A stretch of 64,000 bases of DNA, from contig NC_057373.1 of assembly GCF_016906535.1 (NCBI RefSeq), positions 2,790,001 to 2,854,000 of the forward strand. Direction: 5' to 3'. The stretch's first letter is position 1. Each line of letters opens with the position of its first letter. The DNA comes from Rhizoctonia solani (lineage: Eukaryota; Basidiomycota; Agaricomycetes; Cantharellales; Ceratobasidiaceae). The notes under the pieces are model-generated. The model was not told the origin of the DNA and did no database searches. It saw only the letters and a program-made list of their open reading frames with translations. A program made the translations under genes and the position numbers. Of this stretch, positions 10,569 through 22,378 are shown piece after piece.

Positions 10569-13147
10569 GTAGATTTAGAAACCGCGGTGTCAATACAAGT
10601 CAATGGGTGGTCAACCACACATCGCGATATCGCTACACGGTAATGCTCGAATCCACGTGATCGTTAAGTAAGCTATTCTCGTCTCCGACTCCTCTCTGTG
10701 ATCGCGGCCCTCATTATTCGCAAACTATTTAATCAATATTATAAGCTGAACCAACTTCGTTTATCATCTGGTTTCAATGCGCCCTTTAGTATCTATTTAT
10801 GAGCAAAATTGAGGTTGGCACGCTTGAAGCTGTCTCCCAGCTCTCGCTTTGAGGAGTATGCAGGATCTATACATGTATATGTGCATCAGTGCCTTTAGGC
10901 GAGTTTCGGATTGCGTAAACATTCTCCATGGATCGTTCTGACATGGCTCTTCTTGAGTGGATCTAGCATGCCACTCTGATACACCGTTGCATCGAGGTCA
11001 ACTCGGCCCGATACTCCTTAGATCCGACAAAAGAAATATGCGCTCTGTACACGCTACAGAACCGAGTTTCTAATCGTTTGACTGGCATCTGAAGGTCAAC
11101 CAGACGTTTCAGTACTCTTTAATGGCCTTGTATGCTGGTGCAGTATTCTCTAAGCTCACTGAGAATGGTCTTGTGAGTACGGAGACTTGATTACCATCAT
11201 GAAACTAGCTAGAACAAAAGACACAATACATGAAGTGCTTTTTAGAGCTTAGCGTAACGTAGGTTCCACTCGGCGGTGAGATGGCTCTGCCAAGGGAAGG
11301 CATGTGACTGACCCAGGTGACCCCAGAGGAGAACTTTAGTTCTACAAAATGTTGAAATGTCAACTGTGGTGACATGATGCTGGGAGTACTGATCATTGGA
11401 GTATTGTGCTACTAACTCCCAGAATTAGAAGTAACTCCTATGAAAAGATTCAGAGTGGAGCTCTTCACATTTCCAAACCATTGTGAAGCGATCGAATCGA
11501 AGGGAATGCTGCATGACACATTTATAAACCAAGAGAAATCAATACTCTTTGGTTGGTATCTCGTACAATACAGATGTCAATACATTAGATGCGTTGAACA
11601 GATCTTGTACGTATTGTTGGACGGGGACGAGAAGTCTTGCCTGCACGTGGCTAGGGCCGAGTAAAAGTGGCGGGTGCCGAGCAAGGGAATAGCACCTGGG
11701 TGGCGCCCCACACATCCGCCGATCCCTACTAAAATCAAATCCCTATTTGAAGCTGAGCCGCACCTACCCCTCAACGTTACCCAGAAAGGCTTTTGATGAC
11801 TTGGAATGAGTGCAGTAATATATAATGCCTCATAAACCTAACCTAGACACTTGATGGACCCGAGTGCTACATACGCCCGAGAGAATTGGGTATTTGTAAC
11901 CCATAGTTTAGCACGATTTCTTACGATACGGCCATCTGGAAATCAAGAGGTCTGAAGCCCATTACCCATTCGAAGTGCTGTTTTCCTTCTACTGTAGTAA
12001 TGCACTGGATCTGTCAAGACAAGATTTGGGGTATTGGAGTGCGCGTGATTCCTGGCGATTCGTGAACGCATGTGATACCATATCTGCATTTAGCGTGGAA
12101 TTTCGGCCATCGAGTACAGGTGGCAGCTCAATGGGTCAGATGAAATGCCTCACGAGGGACAAGGCTGGACGTGCGGTTATTCCCAGAGAGGCTGATTCTT
12201 CGGTTTAGAAGCCTAACGAGGCAACATCGCTGGAATGTATGTATTGATAAATCAGACGCACAAGTGCTAATTCATACAATAGAGAGAGATGCCCAAGTAG
12301 CACGCATTATTTGAGATACGCCGACCAACGTACCGAGCTGGCTCGGCAGGGGACACGCTGCTTCAAAGTGTCGGTTGTACAGAAAGGATTGGCGATGATT
12401 TACGGCGCACCCTGAGCGGGACCGACCAAAAACGGTCCACGAGGAGCTAACTAATACGATTTGACGGAATAGGACAGCTGGGACACTGCGGCTGATCCAT
12501 GGCAAGAATCCATGTGAGAGTTTTGTCCTGTTTTACACAGCCAAGGTCGTTGTTTGGCGTCGGACCGCGGGTGGAGCCCAGAGCCAGAATATTCTAGTAC
12601 CGATCGAGACTTATCCTTTGCCCCTGGCCAGTTGTGTATAGCACCCTTTTCTCCCTCAAATAGGCCTCCGGACAAACTTGTTCTGTTGGAGACCTCGTCC
12701 TCTCCCCGGGGCTGTAGAGGTACGTACCAGTAGATTGTTGTTGCTAAACACAAGCGCCAATTAACCACCAATTTCAGGTTCATTTGCGTTTCATACGTAT
12801 CTGTGCTTCTGTAGGTTGCAGACGACGACCCGACGCTTCTCACAAAGAGCTACAACATCCAACCCGACGACACGTAGAGCATATAGCTCTTTAACATCTC
12901 CACACGCGTGGTCAAGCCCGACTTCGCTAGGCAAGTTCACCCGCTTGGATCGGCTTCCCAGTGGTAGACCTTCCTTTTCGGTTAGTGCTACCACTTACCT
13001 GTTACTTGGTTCTTCTTGTGTTCATCCCGATCCGCATTTTAATTGGTCAGTTACACCAGTACGATTGATCGTCTCCGGTATAAATCCATAGCATTCCGAC
13101 GACTTCTCGCACACGACACTCCTCTCCCCCTATCTTCTCCTCTTGCC
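10569..13147. other. 2.6 kb gene-poor region
   Basis: No exon chain, known domain, tRNA or transposon end was recognised on either strand. The right end (about 12800-13147) is CT-rich and probably holds the 5' leader and promoter of the TMEM198-like gene. The left end holds the DAM1 promoter. The middle has only short random-looking open frames. Confidence 0.5.
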
Positions 13148-15898
13148 ATGTACCTATCGCTGCGTAAGTTGGCTGTTGCCGGGCTTGCTGCTCTAGCATT
13201 TCCCGGTATTATTGCCCAGGACACTTCCAGTGGTGTCAGCCAGACGTCATCGGTTGCTGGATCGAGTACCAACGCAAACCCAGCTCAGAGTACGAACAAC
13301 AATTCCTCGCCATCTGTGACCGTTACTTTCAGTGATGTACCAACCACAATACCTGTGCTTACGACACAAGTCATTTCACGTTCGTTGTCGAGCGTACAGA
13401 CGCTGTCTAGTGTGGCGACCACTGTTAGGGTCTCATACACCCTGACTCCATCCTCCACTTCCGCCTCGACTACAAGCGCCGCTGCATCCGCAACCTCGAC
13501 CCCCTTTCCCCATCTAGATACGCGCGTAGATCCGACTTTCGGTGTACTCGGGGCTCTGCTTATCCTTACCGGATTGCCGACTGCCTTTTGGGGCCACAAG
13601 AATCGATGGTCTAGTTTCTTCCTGATCGGGTGGTACACCCTGGCTCTCACGACTATCGTCCTCATTCTCAAGTTTGGGGTACTTGACGCAATCAATCCCC
13701 CATCCAAAGCTGTTAGGGGCATGTTCCTACTGGCCTCGGCCGTGGCTGGCGTTGTCGGCGGTGGTCTCGGCATCTTTTTTTGGAAGCACACCAAATACTT
13801 TATTGGTGCATGGGGCGGTTTCGCCCTGGCTCTCTGGATACAGTGTTTCCGGGAAGGTGGGCTGATTCGTCAGATTGCTTACCGATGGATTTTCTACGTT
13901 GGATGCGCAGTTGTGGGCTTCATTCTCTGCACCATCCCAAAAATCCACTACAACATTCTCCTGATATCCACAGCCGTGGTCGGCGCATCGGCAACTATTC
14001 TTGGAGTCGATTGCTTTTCTACAGCCGGTCTAAAAGAGGTGGGTATCCATGTTTTGTAATACAAACTATTACTTAATTTGTTTCATATACGTATAGTTCT
14101 ACGTTTGGAATTTGGGGTTCATGCGCATGTTTCCGGTGTTCTACGATATCGGCATGCCTTACCCTCTCTACCAGACAATGCAAATTGAACTGGGTCTTAT
14201 CGCTGCCGTTGCGCTCATGGGTGGGGCTGTTCAATTCCGATTGCTTACGGTACTCAAGAAACGCTTGAATGAAATCAACGAAGAGCAGCGCAAGAGGGAA
14301 GAAGACGCTGAAATTGCGGCTGCGGAACGACTGGGCGCATTCGACGACCAACTGGAAGAATGGGAGAAGCGCCACGGAAATCTTGCCGGGTCCCACAAAG
14401 AGGTTTCCAGCTCGGGTGGGCTGACGCCAACCGCCACGGCCTATGAAGGGCGACCCAGCTCTCAGTTTAGCCTGCTTAACGGTCCCAAATCCACTGGCCT
14501 AGCAACCACTCCCGGAGCCCGAAGTGGAGATTACTTTGCCATCCCTCTTCAATCCCCAAGACTGCTACCATTGCTACACCTGAACCCGCTGCGACCGGAA
14601 TTTCAGGCCGGCGTCAGAGCAATGGTGCACTCCCAGTACTTGACCTTGGCACTGACGATCTAGCTGGTGGAGCCGGCGGTGTGAAGCGCGACTCGGTCGC
14701 TCGAATGGAAGAGTCTCTCCAGGTCAACGAAGATACCGCTGCTGCCCGTCGTAGGGAAGAACTCAAGGCGGAAATTGATGCGCTCAAGAAGAACATAGCT
14801 CATCTCAAGACCGAAACCAGCGGCACCAACAGTCGTCCAACTTCGCTCCTTTTACTCGATACCGATCTCGGACGCACTAGGACCGTCTCGTTTGATGCGT
14901 TAGGATCTGCACCTCGATCAGCCCCCTTGGAGCCTACACCAGAGAGTGAATGGGACAAGTACGTTCGCGAGCGCAAGTTGTTTACCCCACCTAGCGGCGT
15001 TACCCCTCCGATTCCTTCTGGTACGATTAACGGACGACCAATGACCTTGATGATACCCGATGCTGTTGCCGACGCTGTAGAAATGCGCAAACGACGAGAG
15101 AGCATGCTTGAGATGGGTAAATTAGAGGAGGCCGTGGCTGCTGCTACCATTCCATCTCGCCACACCCGTAGTCGGACAATGAGCAACGGAACACAATTGG
15201 ATTTGTCAGGCGGTTCGTCATCCGAGGGTCAGCGGGGCCGCGATCAACCAACGCATACACGCCAGCATAGCCAAGGCCCGCCGGCCATTCTCCCACCGCG
15301 CAAATCCATGTCACCCGGACCCCGACTTACGGACAACGGCAGCCGACCCCGTGTAAAAACATATGAAGAGATGCAAGAGCGCCACCGTGAGAAGATGCGT
15401 GCATTACAGGAGCCCCTGCGCCGTGCCGAAGCCGAGCTTGCTGAACTGGAGAACGCCAAGAGCCGATGGGAGAGGAGTCTCCAGGTTGAAAGGCAAGTTA
15501 TGGAACGTCGCGAGGCCGAAAAGCGAGCTGCGTATGAAAGGAAGCGTGCTGAGGAGGTCGGCAAACCCAGCAAGAGTGGCGCCGGGAACCGGATCTCCAA
15601 GCTATTTGGTGCGGAAAAAACCCAGGCTCAACCCGGACCTACGAACGAATCACCATTTGTGGAGGAAGAAGAGAAATCGCAAGAGAGGCGAGCTGGGCCT
15701 GGACACTCGACTCGCGATTCAGCTGTAGCTAAAGTGGCGGCTTGGCAAGCCTATCAGGAGCAAGCGACCACTGATACTAGCCGCCCAAACGCTGACCGAG
15801 ATGGCCATCGCAAGAAACAGTCGAGGCAATCCAACAGCCCTTTCGCTCCCACTCATGGACGCCAATCTAGCGGACATATGCATGTGGCTCCTAACTAG
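13148..15898 (+). CDS. TMEM198/TM7S3-like (DUF4203) seven-helix membrane protein
   Basis: Starts with a signal peptide (MYLSLRKLAVAGLAALAFPGIIAQ), followed by a Ser/Thr-rich extracellular stretch of about 120 residues. About seven membrane helices follow, including TFGVLGALLILTGLPTAFWG, FFLIGWYTLALTTIVLIL, GMFLLASAVAGVVGGGLGIFFW and ISTAVVGASATILGVDCF, the arrangement of the TM7S3/TM198-like (DUF4203) domain. An intron after GLKE leads to FYVWNLGFMRMFPV and a last helix, then a long cytoplasmic tail with coiled-coil segments (RMEESLQVNEDTAAARRREE and a Glu/Arg-rich helix near 15370-15560). The reading frame breaks once near 14559: adding a single base turns the short dead end into TATIATPEPAATG and continues to the stop at 15896-15898. 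The function is unknown. Confidence 0.75.
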
Positions 15899-16587
15899 AC
15901 TCGAACATTTGACTGAATCATGGGACTTTTTTCTTTTTCTTTTTGGAACTCGGATTGTCTTTGGCACGCTATCATTTTAATACCTCCGCATCCTGTTGTC
16001 TCGCATTCGTACTTTCCACCACGACCGCTCATCTGCATCCATCTTCTGCATCTGGACATTCTCATTGCATCCATCGCTAGGTCCGGCTTTCTACCCTATC
16101 CTACCCTCCATGCTACTCGGTCTACATTCGATTTCGTACTTCGGTTGTACATTTAATTGTTCATTTTGTGCGGACCGTTCATTGGGTTGTAACGCATGGA
16201 CGTTTGTTTGGTCACTAGTGTACCTGGCGCTGTTTATTATCCTGTAATAATGTAGGCGTTCCGTATCATTTGGCTTATTGGACTCGTACCGTTGGAAGCA
16301 AGAGTTGTTGTGACGCCATTTCGTAGGTAAATACCCTGCATGACTCTTGTATCAGCCGTGAAATATTAGTGCATATGCGGTACCCGCAACCAGGGAGGTA
16401 CACTTAGTTATTGATCGTTCTTGTGAACTGCGACTGATCGTAAACAAACGATAGCGTATGGCACTTTGGGACGACGCTCGCTCTGCGTTGTGATTAAATT
16501 CGATTAGACTAGACTAGATTACTCTTCTCTTCTCTGCGACTCCTCGAGACCCTTGTATCAGACCCATAGACTGCCTCTATATTCCCT
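15899..16587. other. Convergent intergenic region
   Basis: Pyrimidine-rich 3' flank of the TMEM198-like gene followed by the 3' flank of the first BTB gene. Nothing else was recognised. Confidence 0.5.
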
Positions 16588-17474
16588 CTAAGCTTTCATC
16601 TTTGCTTTTAACTCTACCATTTTCTTTACCCTTTCTTGATCCCGCCTTCTCCTCACTCTTTCGTGGCCGTGCTTGATTTCGTCCTTGAGTTCCTGTTTTC
16701 CTAGAACCTTTCCTCGTTTCAGACTTTCTTCTTCTCGTGCCCGAGCTATAATGGCAAAGGCTGAAAAACCTAGAATCTGAGCTTCTTCTTCGGTAAGCGC
16801 AGTCTCTCTCTTGGACAACTCGCTATAGGCGGGTACCTCCCAAGATGTAAGGCCAAACTCTCGAGCAATTTGGATCCGCTTAATCGCGCTAAGGTTGGCC
16901 TTTTCAAGCTCTTGCATAGCATAGTTGCGCAGTTTCGGGAAATCGTATGCGGTAGAAATGCGAAGAGCTGAAATGTAAACTGGAGACTCGAAATGGACTG
17001 GGCCGTCGATCACACTGAAATAAATATGACTCAGTAACATTATGACCATTATGTGTTATATGCCACTGGCCACCTTGCGTAGAGAATTTTAAATGTGTTT
17101 TTCATGTCTTCTACACCGCGTTCGTCTCGGTTGAGTCTAATCATCGAGCCTGGTCCTGCGGACTCGTACTGTCCGGTATTCTGCAGCATCTTATCTAGGT
17201 GGGTAAAATTGCAGAGGATATGTTTGTGGGTTTTGAAAGTTGCATTGTTGATCTTTTTGGCAAAATCGAGATGCCCGAGCCGTACGTAAAGTGTCAGAGC
17301 ATCAAGGCACAATAACTCGATCACTGACCTGAAGGTCAACATCACCGTGACCCATATCAATGACCTCGTGCTCAGAGTTGTCTGAGGTGGTGAGTTTCGT
17401 GACTTCCCTCGCCGTTTCTTTGGAGCCGAGACTGAATGAACTATCACTGATACCAGTCGTACCTGTACACTCAT
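16588..17474 (-). CDS. BTB/POZ protein, copy 1
   Basis: BTB/POZ domain protein in a local family. The first coding block ends HEVIDMGHGDVDLQ; an intron separates it from NNATFKTHKHILCNFTHL and the segment DERGVEDMKNTFKILYA, and another intron leads to GPVHFESPVYISALRISTAY and RNYAMQELEKANLSAIKRI. The tail is highly charged (REEESLKRGKVLGKQELKDE, then Lys/Arg-rich) and probably forms a coiled coil. BTB domains dimerise and often dock targets to cullin-3, but no partner can be named. The start is unclear: the frame that reads into DMGHGDVDLQ has no ATG of its own, while the ATG at 17472-17474 is in another frame, so an undetected intron or a single-base error lies between them. Confidence 0.7.
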
Positions 17475-18175
17475 ATCAGAGATTGGGACCAGATGTGTGG
17501 GTTTGATAAGTTGAATAAATACTTGTTGGTGAATCCATTATGAATATATATCCCAGATGAATATACGCCGAACGTCCTAAGAAATTAGCCGACACCTATT
17601 AGGCAAGGTAGAAGGGATTGGTCGTGCGATTTATATGTAATCGACAGGTAAAGTACACCAACCAGACTCTCCGTTGGGGTAGTAATATGGTCCGTGCACA
17701 TTACATATGTGTCAAAGTTTAGTCGTCTTCGTTTTCGGTCGGTAAAACACAGGACCAAAAGCACATAATGAACCCTTTTTGTGATCATCCTCGTGGAAGA
17801 ACTTGTTTGATTCATTCAGACGGCTCCAGTTTATGGCCGGCTAGATGTTTCATAGTAAATTTGGGCGCGTGCCACTAGTACGATTGTCAAGAACTATAAA
17901 ACGAACAAACGAAGCGATCTCGAGATCCAAACAGTCAGTCACTATAAATGCGGAATGTCCGTAGCCAAGTCTATCCTGAGATGGTTGGTGGCTAGGTTGT
18001 GAAATTTGATTTGGGACCATCAGGGGTTGAGAATGATGCAGTGCCTATCGCAAGGCTCTCCTTAACTTGGACACAGTTGGGACTCTTGACCTGCAGCAAG
18101 GGAAGACATTAGCTGAGCTTACAAATCAATAGCAAAGTGGCGCAACGCGCACCTTTTCAATACAAAGTCTGCAGG
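17475..18175. other. Spacer between BTB copies 1 and 2
   Basis: About 700 bp with no recognisable exon. It contains the promoter of copy 1 and the 3' flank of copy 2. No BTB relic was detected by eye. Confidence 0.5.
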
Positions 18176-19103
18176 TCAAAGGTCCTCATTGTACTCCAAC
18201 CAATTATTCAGCTTCTTTCTTTGTTTTTCTTCGGCAACCTTCTTTGCTTTGCCTTCTGCCTCTTTCTTTACCTTCTCCTGCTCCTTTTTTAGTTTATCTT
18301 TGTGCTCTTGCTCGCCCAAAACCTTTCCCCTTTTCATCATCGCCTCCTCTCGTTCCCGAGCCACTTTGGTAAAAGCGGCGAATCCCAATACCTGTGCCTC
18401 CTCCTCAGTTATCGCTGCTTCTCGCTCTGAAAGCTCTTTATATGCTGGCCCCTCCCAGGACGAGAGTCCAAATTCGCGAGCAAGTTGGATGCGCTGAATG
18501 GGCACAAGGGACGCTTTCTCAAGATTTCGGATAGCAAAGGCACGCAAGTTGTCGAAACCGTAAACACTCGAGACTCGGAGTGCTGATATAAGTATAGGAA
18601 CATCGAAGCTGAATGGACCATCGATAACTCTGTGGAAGATTTATTCATTGGCTATACCTGACCCAGAACATACAATTGCTCACGAGGCGTAAATTATCTT
18701 GAATGTGTTACTAACATCACTGACTCCGCGATCGTCTCGACATATGGTGATGTATGGAGTAGAGGTTGAAAAATCGTGGGGCTTCATGTTCTGAATCATT
18801 TCTTCGAAACGTGCGAACTTGCACAGGAAGTGCTTATGTGTCTTGAATATAGTATTATTAACCTGATGGAATACGTATACCAATATACACGTCATTTGAT
18901 GCGTATCGCGCATACTAGTGAGTTTTACATACTCGAAGTTCAATATCACTATGTCCCATATCCACTGTGTTTGGATCATCTGTCATGAACTGCGAACCAG
19001 TCGGGTCCGGCTTGCTCTTTTCAAGATGTGCACTGTCGTTCCCGTGTCGTGCATGTTCTCCCCCATCGGCAGACATATCGGAGTAGATATCCGGCGAGTT
19101 CAT
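18176..19103 (-). CDS. BTB/POZ protein, copy 2 with charged tail
   Basis: The best-formed member of the left BTB cluster, in three exons. Exon 1 (ATG at 19101-19103) encodes MNSPDIYSDMSADGG and ends MGHSDIELR. Exon 2 holds VNNTIFKTHKHFLCKFARFE and DDRGVSDVSNTFKIIYA. Exon 3 begins GPFSFDVPILISALRVSSVY and continues with RAFAIRNLEKASLVPIQRI, LAREFGLSSWEGPAY and EEEAQVLGFAAFTKVARERE. The last 60 residues are a Lys/Glu-rich helix (KDKLKKEQEKVKKEAEGK). It is closely related to copy 1 in exon layout and motif order, which suggests local duplication. A role as a dimeric adaptor is inferred from the family only. Confidence 0.8.
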
Positions 19104-19464
19104 TATTTATCCCTAACGATAGACCCCGTATCTAAGATATAAGTGACTGATGCTAGTGGCGTGCAGCAGAAGTGAGCCACTGACACAGCCACCCCCGTTT
19201 TATCAAGTGGCAACTGTGACTCCGTGCTTGCAGCGCCTAATCTACTACAAGCCCCCACACATGCGTGTCTTGCATATTCGAAAACGAATAGATGAATTCG
19301 ATATGCGGTGCACCTCATGGCGGGTGCGCAAAGTGTGTCCCCATCCCTGGGACGCACGGACCAGCTGTAGCCACTACCTGAGGTAAGATAAGGCTGCCTC
19401 CCAGCTAAAACCCCTAAACTTCTACCTTCATATCAATATTGGAAGCTCTTGTTAACCGCAAGAG
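19104..19464. promoter_or_regulatory. Divergent promoter between BTB copies 2 and 3
   Basis: A 361 bp spacer separates the head-to-head BTB genes (start codons at 19103 and 19465). No specific element was recognised. Confidence 0.45.
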
Positions 19465-20862
19465 ATGCGTTCCACAGATATTGATTATGACAGCCCAACG
19501 ACGCCTAATGGCGATTCGGTGAGTTTTGGAATAGGTTTTGGGTCTTAGCCACAGCTGCTGACTATCGCAACCTTGTTGTACCAGGGCAAATTCCCAGAAA
19601 TCAGTAGCAACGGGCTTGGCGTAGCCAAATCTTACGACTTTGTGTTTGACAGAGAAGATGGAGATGTCGAGCTTCAGGCAAGTGGGCAACGTCTTCTTAT
19701 AGAATCGCGCGAATTTGAGCATTAGTTGACCCCACGGTCTTCCCTATTTAGCTAAATAACACTTTATTTAAAACACGAAAATATTTGCTTAACAAGTTCA
19801 GCGTTCTGGCGGGGCTTGTCCGAGATAGTACTGAGTCGTCTAGACGGGCTTCAACTATCGGTCAGATACAATTACCACGAGTGACTGTAAAATGCGACGC
19901 ACAGCTGGTTGGGGATTTCAATAACACACTCAAGATCCTATACGCATCGTGAGTCGTTCAAGAGCTTTAGCCTTAATTTAAAGTACCCAACCGTGTGATT
20001 ACCAGAGTGATCGAAGGCCCATTCGACTTTGATACTGCTACTTTGATATCGGCTCTTCGCGTTTCCACAGTTTACGAATACGATGCACTCCGTCAATTTA
20101 GCATATCAAAACTCCAACAAGCCGAGTTGTCCGCTATCCAGCGTATCAAGATTGCTCAAGAACTGGACGTAGTACATTGGACAGAGCCAGCGTTTGAAGA
20201 ACTGGCCAACAGGGTGGAACCAATCGAGCCGGAGGAAGCTCGTATCCTCGGTATTGATGCACTTTTACGTGTATCCAACATGAGGGAACAACGAAGGACG
20301 CGCCGGGCCGATGATGACGAAAATACACTTGTGTCGGATACGGATACTTTGATGGGTGTCCAGCCAGGAAAGTCCAGGGTGCAACTACCATGTAGTGAGT
20401 AGGCCTCGGAGCATGTTTGGTGTAATGGTTTGCTAAAGTTGTACAGTTACAGATGACGACTCGGACGAGCTTGATGCTGACGAAGATACTGTCTATCATT
20501 TTCCCAACTCGGACGACGATATGCTTGGTAATGCAGCACGACCATCGTTTTGATTAGCGTATTTACTGACTTTCTCTCTTAGGCGAAAAAGCCAAAACTG
20601 CATGGTTGGAGTGGCAATGCCCGGCCTACGAGTTCATGTTCCCAAGAAATCGAGGCGCCAACGACTCGAAGTAAATTTCCCTGGATGTACATGCACAAAC
20701 CCCGAATCTGGAGATTGTGTATCATGCCGCATGCCACCGTGTATTTTCAAAGTTCTGCGCTCTCTTCAAGCGCAGCAGTTGATCCATTCCGACGAGATAT
20801 TGGCTCTCCAATGTAATGTCTGCCATGGGGATGTAATTGAAGTTTTTGGTAGTGTGATTTGA
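19465..20862 (+). CDS. BTB/POZ protein, copy 3 with Cys-rich C-terminal domain
   Basis: Exon chain: MRSTDIDYDSPTTPNGDS, then YDFVFDREDGDVELQASGQ up to REFEH, an intron 19725-19801, then VLAGLVRDSTESS and VGDFNNTLKILYA, and the BTB-associated helices GPFDFDTATLISALRVSTVY and AQELDVVHWTEPAFEELANR. Unlike copies 1 and 2 the protein continues with an acidic region (DDDSDELDADEDTVYHFPNS), the motif AWLEWQCPAYEFMFPRN, and a domain with paired cysteines: PGCTCTNPESGDCVSC, PPCIF, and LQCNVCHGD. The step from the EWQCPAYEF segment to the Cys-rich segment needs a one-base frame change near 20668. The pattern of CxC, CxxC and CxxC pairs suggests metal binding; this is inference. Start ATG is 19465-19467. 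Confidence 0.65.
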
Positions 20863-21264
20863 CTGAATGTATGCATGTAGCGTTTTCTGATTTTGAACAC
20901 GTAGTTGGGCCTAAATTCGCAAGGTCTTGATAAGGATTCTGAAACTTATGAGCATGTATTAGGACCCAAAACTAACGTCGGCTTGCAAAATCCATCTTGG
21001 CTATTATAAAGTCGTCGTTTTCTATTCTGGTACAACAGCCAGGTGTAAGAACGCGCATACAATGACGTATGTACATGATTCGGTCTCTGAGTAAAGCAGT
21101 TTAGTTCACGCATTGAGTCATAACCACGTGAACGCACAGACCCATAGTTCCAATATAGTTGCCACATATAAAAAGGATCCAGTGGCTAGCCCCTCACTGC
21201 ATCAACTACACCACCAACCGAGCACTCTATTAGTTTCTCAACATACAATTCTTGCTACAAGTAC
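20863..21264. other. Spacer and promoter before BTB copy 4
   Basis: 402 bp with no gene recognised. The 3' flank of copy 3 is followed by a CACGTG at 21125-21130, a TATA-like ATATAAAAAG at 21165-21174 and the leader of copy 4. Confidence 0.5.
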
Positions 21265-22100
21265 ATGGCTGCTTCCATATCGCCTCTGAGCACTCCTCCT
21301 ATTAGCATAGGTATCACACCGTCAGTAGTTTCAGAGATCGAGCGCAGCCAAGGAAAATCAGAAGAACTAAAGATGCCTGATCCCGTCGCATCGCTCGGTC
21401 CGGGAGAGCCCAATGTTGTATCGGATGTTCCAACAATCATAGACCTCGGAGACGGGGATATCGAACTTAAAGTAAGTTGACCCCTTCTTCCCTCCAGATC
21501 TCCTGTACCACCAAGTTAACTGAATACGACCCTCTCTCCAAAAAGGTGAACAATACCACGTTCAAATCGCACAAGCACCTCTTGAACGACTTTGCCCGTC
21601 TGAAAGAGATGATCAAAGGCATGGAGCGGTATAATTCGGGTGCACAGTGCATTACAGTCTATCGGGACGAACGCGGCGTAGAGGATTTCAAGAACATGTT
21701 TAAAGTGCTATATGCTTCGTAAGTCTGCGCCGCTCCTTCCTTCCCTCTGCTCATCACTGACGACCCCCCTCCTCCCCCTCAATTAAATTAAATTATAACT
21801 TGAAGATTAATCAAGGGCCCATTCGAATTCGACGCACCCACACTCGTGTCCTGTCTACGCCTCGCAACGGCCTACGAATACCCCGAGCTCCGCAAGTTCA
21901 GCGTCGACAGATTGGAGGGTGCTGCTCTCTCGCCGATCGAGCGAATCGAGCTCGCGCGCGAGTTTGATCTTTCTGCGTGGGACGAAGGGGCGTTTCAGGA
22001 GCTTGTGGGACGTGATGAGCCGATTACGAGGGACGAGGCCAAGGCGCTTGGGGTTGAGAGGTTTGAGAGATTGCGAGGGCGAGGGAGAATGAAAAGGTGA
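21265..22100 (+). CDS. BTB/POZ protein, copy 4, tail frameshifted
   Basis: Three exons. Exon 1 (ATG 21265-21267) reads MAASISPLSTPPISIGITP and ends IIDLGDGDIELK. Exon 2 holds VNNTTFKSHKHLLNDFARLK, CITVYRDERGVEDFKNMFK and VLYA. Exon 3 holds GPFEFDAPTLVSCLRLATAY, YPELRKFSVDRLEGAALSPI and EFDLSAWDEGAFQELVGRDE. In the annotated frame the protein ends abruptly with RFERLRGRGRMKR at 22098-22100. Copies 1 and 2 instead continue into a long charged helix, and the same kind of helix is present immediately downstream in another frame here. Copy 4 is therefore either a natural truncation or a victim of a one-base deletion. A TATA-like sequence lies about 90 bp upstream of the ATG. Confidence 0.75.
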
Positions 22101-22378
22101 AAAAGGGGATAGAAGAGGAGAAAGCTAGGAGAGAGGCCGAGGAGAAGAAGAAGGCAGAGGAGGAAGAGCAAAGAAAGCGGGAAGAAGAGGAAAAGAGACA
22201 GCGCGAGGAAGAGGAAAAGAGACAGGAAGAGAAAAGAGACAGGAAGAGGAACGAAAGAAACAAGAAGAGGAGAAGGCGGAGACGAGAAGAAAAAGAAGAG
22301 GCTCAGAAAAGAGGAGAAGAAAAAGAAAGAGGCCCAGAAGGCGGAGGAGGAGAAGAAAAAAAAGAGACCCAGAAGTAA
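22064..22378 (+). other. Out-of-frame charged coiled-coil tail of BTB copy 4
   Basis: Read one base out of phase with copy 4, this segment encodes EIARARENEKVKKGIEEEKA followed by about 80 residues of nearly pure Glu/Lys/Arg to a stop at 22376-22378. IARAREN matches IARAREEE of copy 1 and VAREREE of copy 2 at the corresponding position, without a gap if one base is added near 22068. Confidence 0.6.

Noticed and set aside
12816..13147. Open frame leading into the TMEM198-like gene from upstream
   Set aside because: The ATG at 13148 is directly followed by a signal peptide; the upstream residues show no conserved character and probably represent 5' leader.
19678..19796. GC-donor intron in BTB copy 3 (GCAAGT after VELQ)
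   Set aside because: The continuous reading VELQASGQRLLIESREFEH aligns without gaps to the other copies, and a normal GT-AG intron (19725-19801) fits in phase, so no GC donor is needed.
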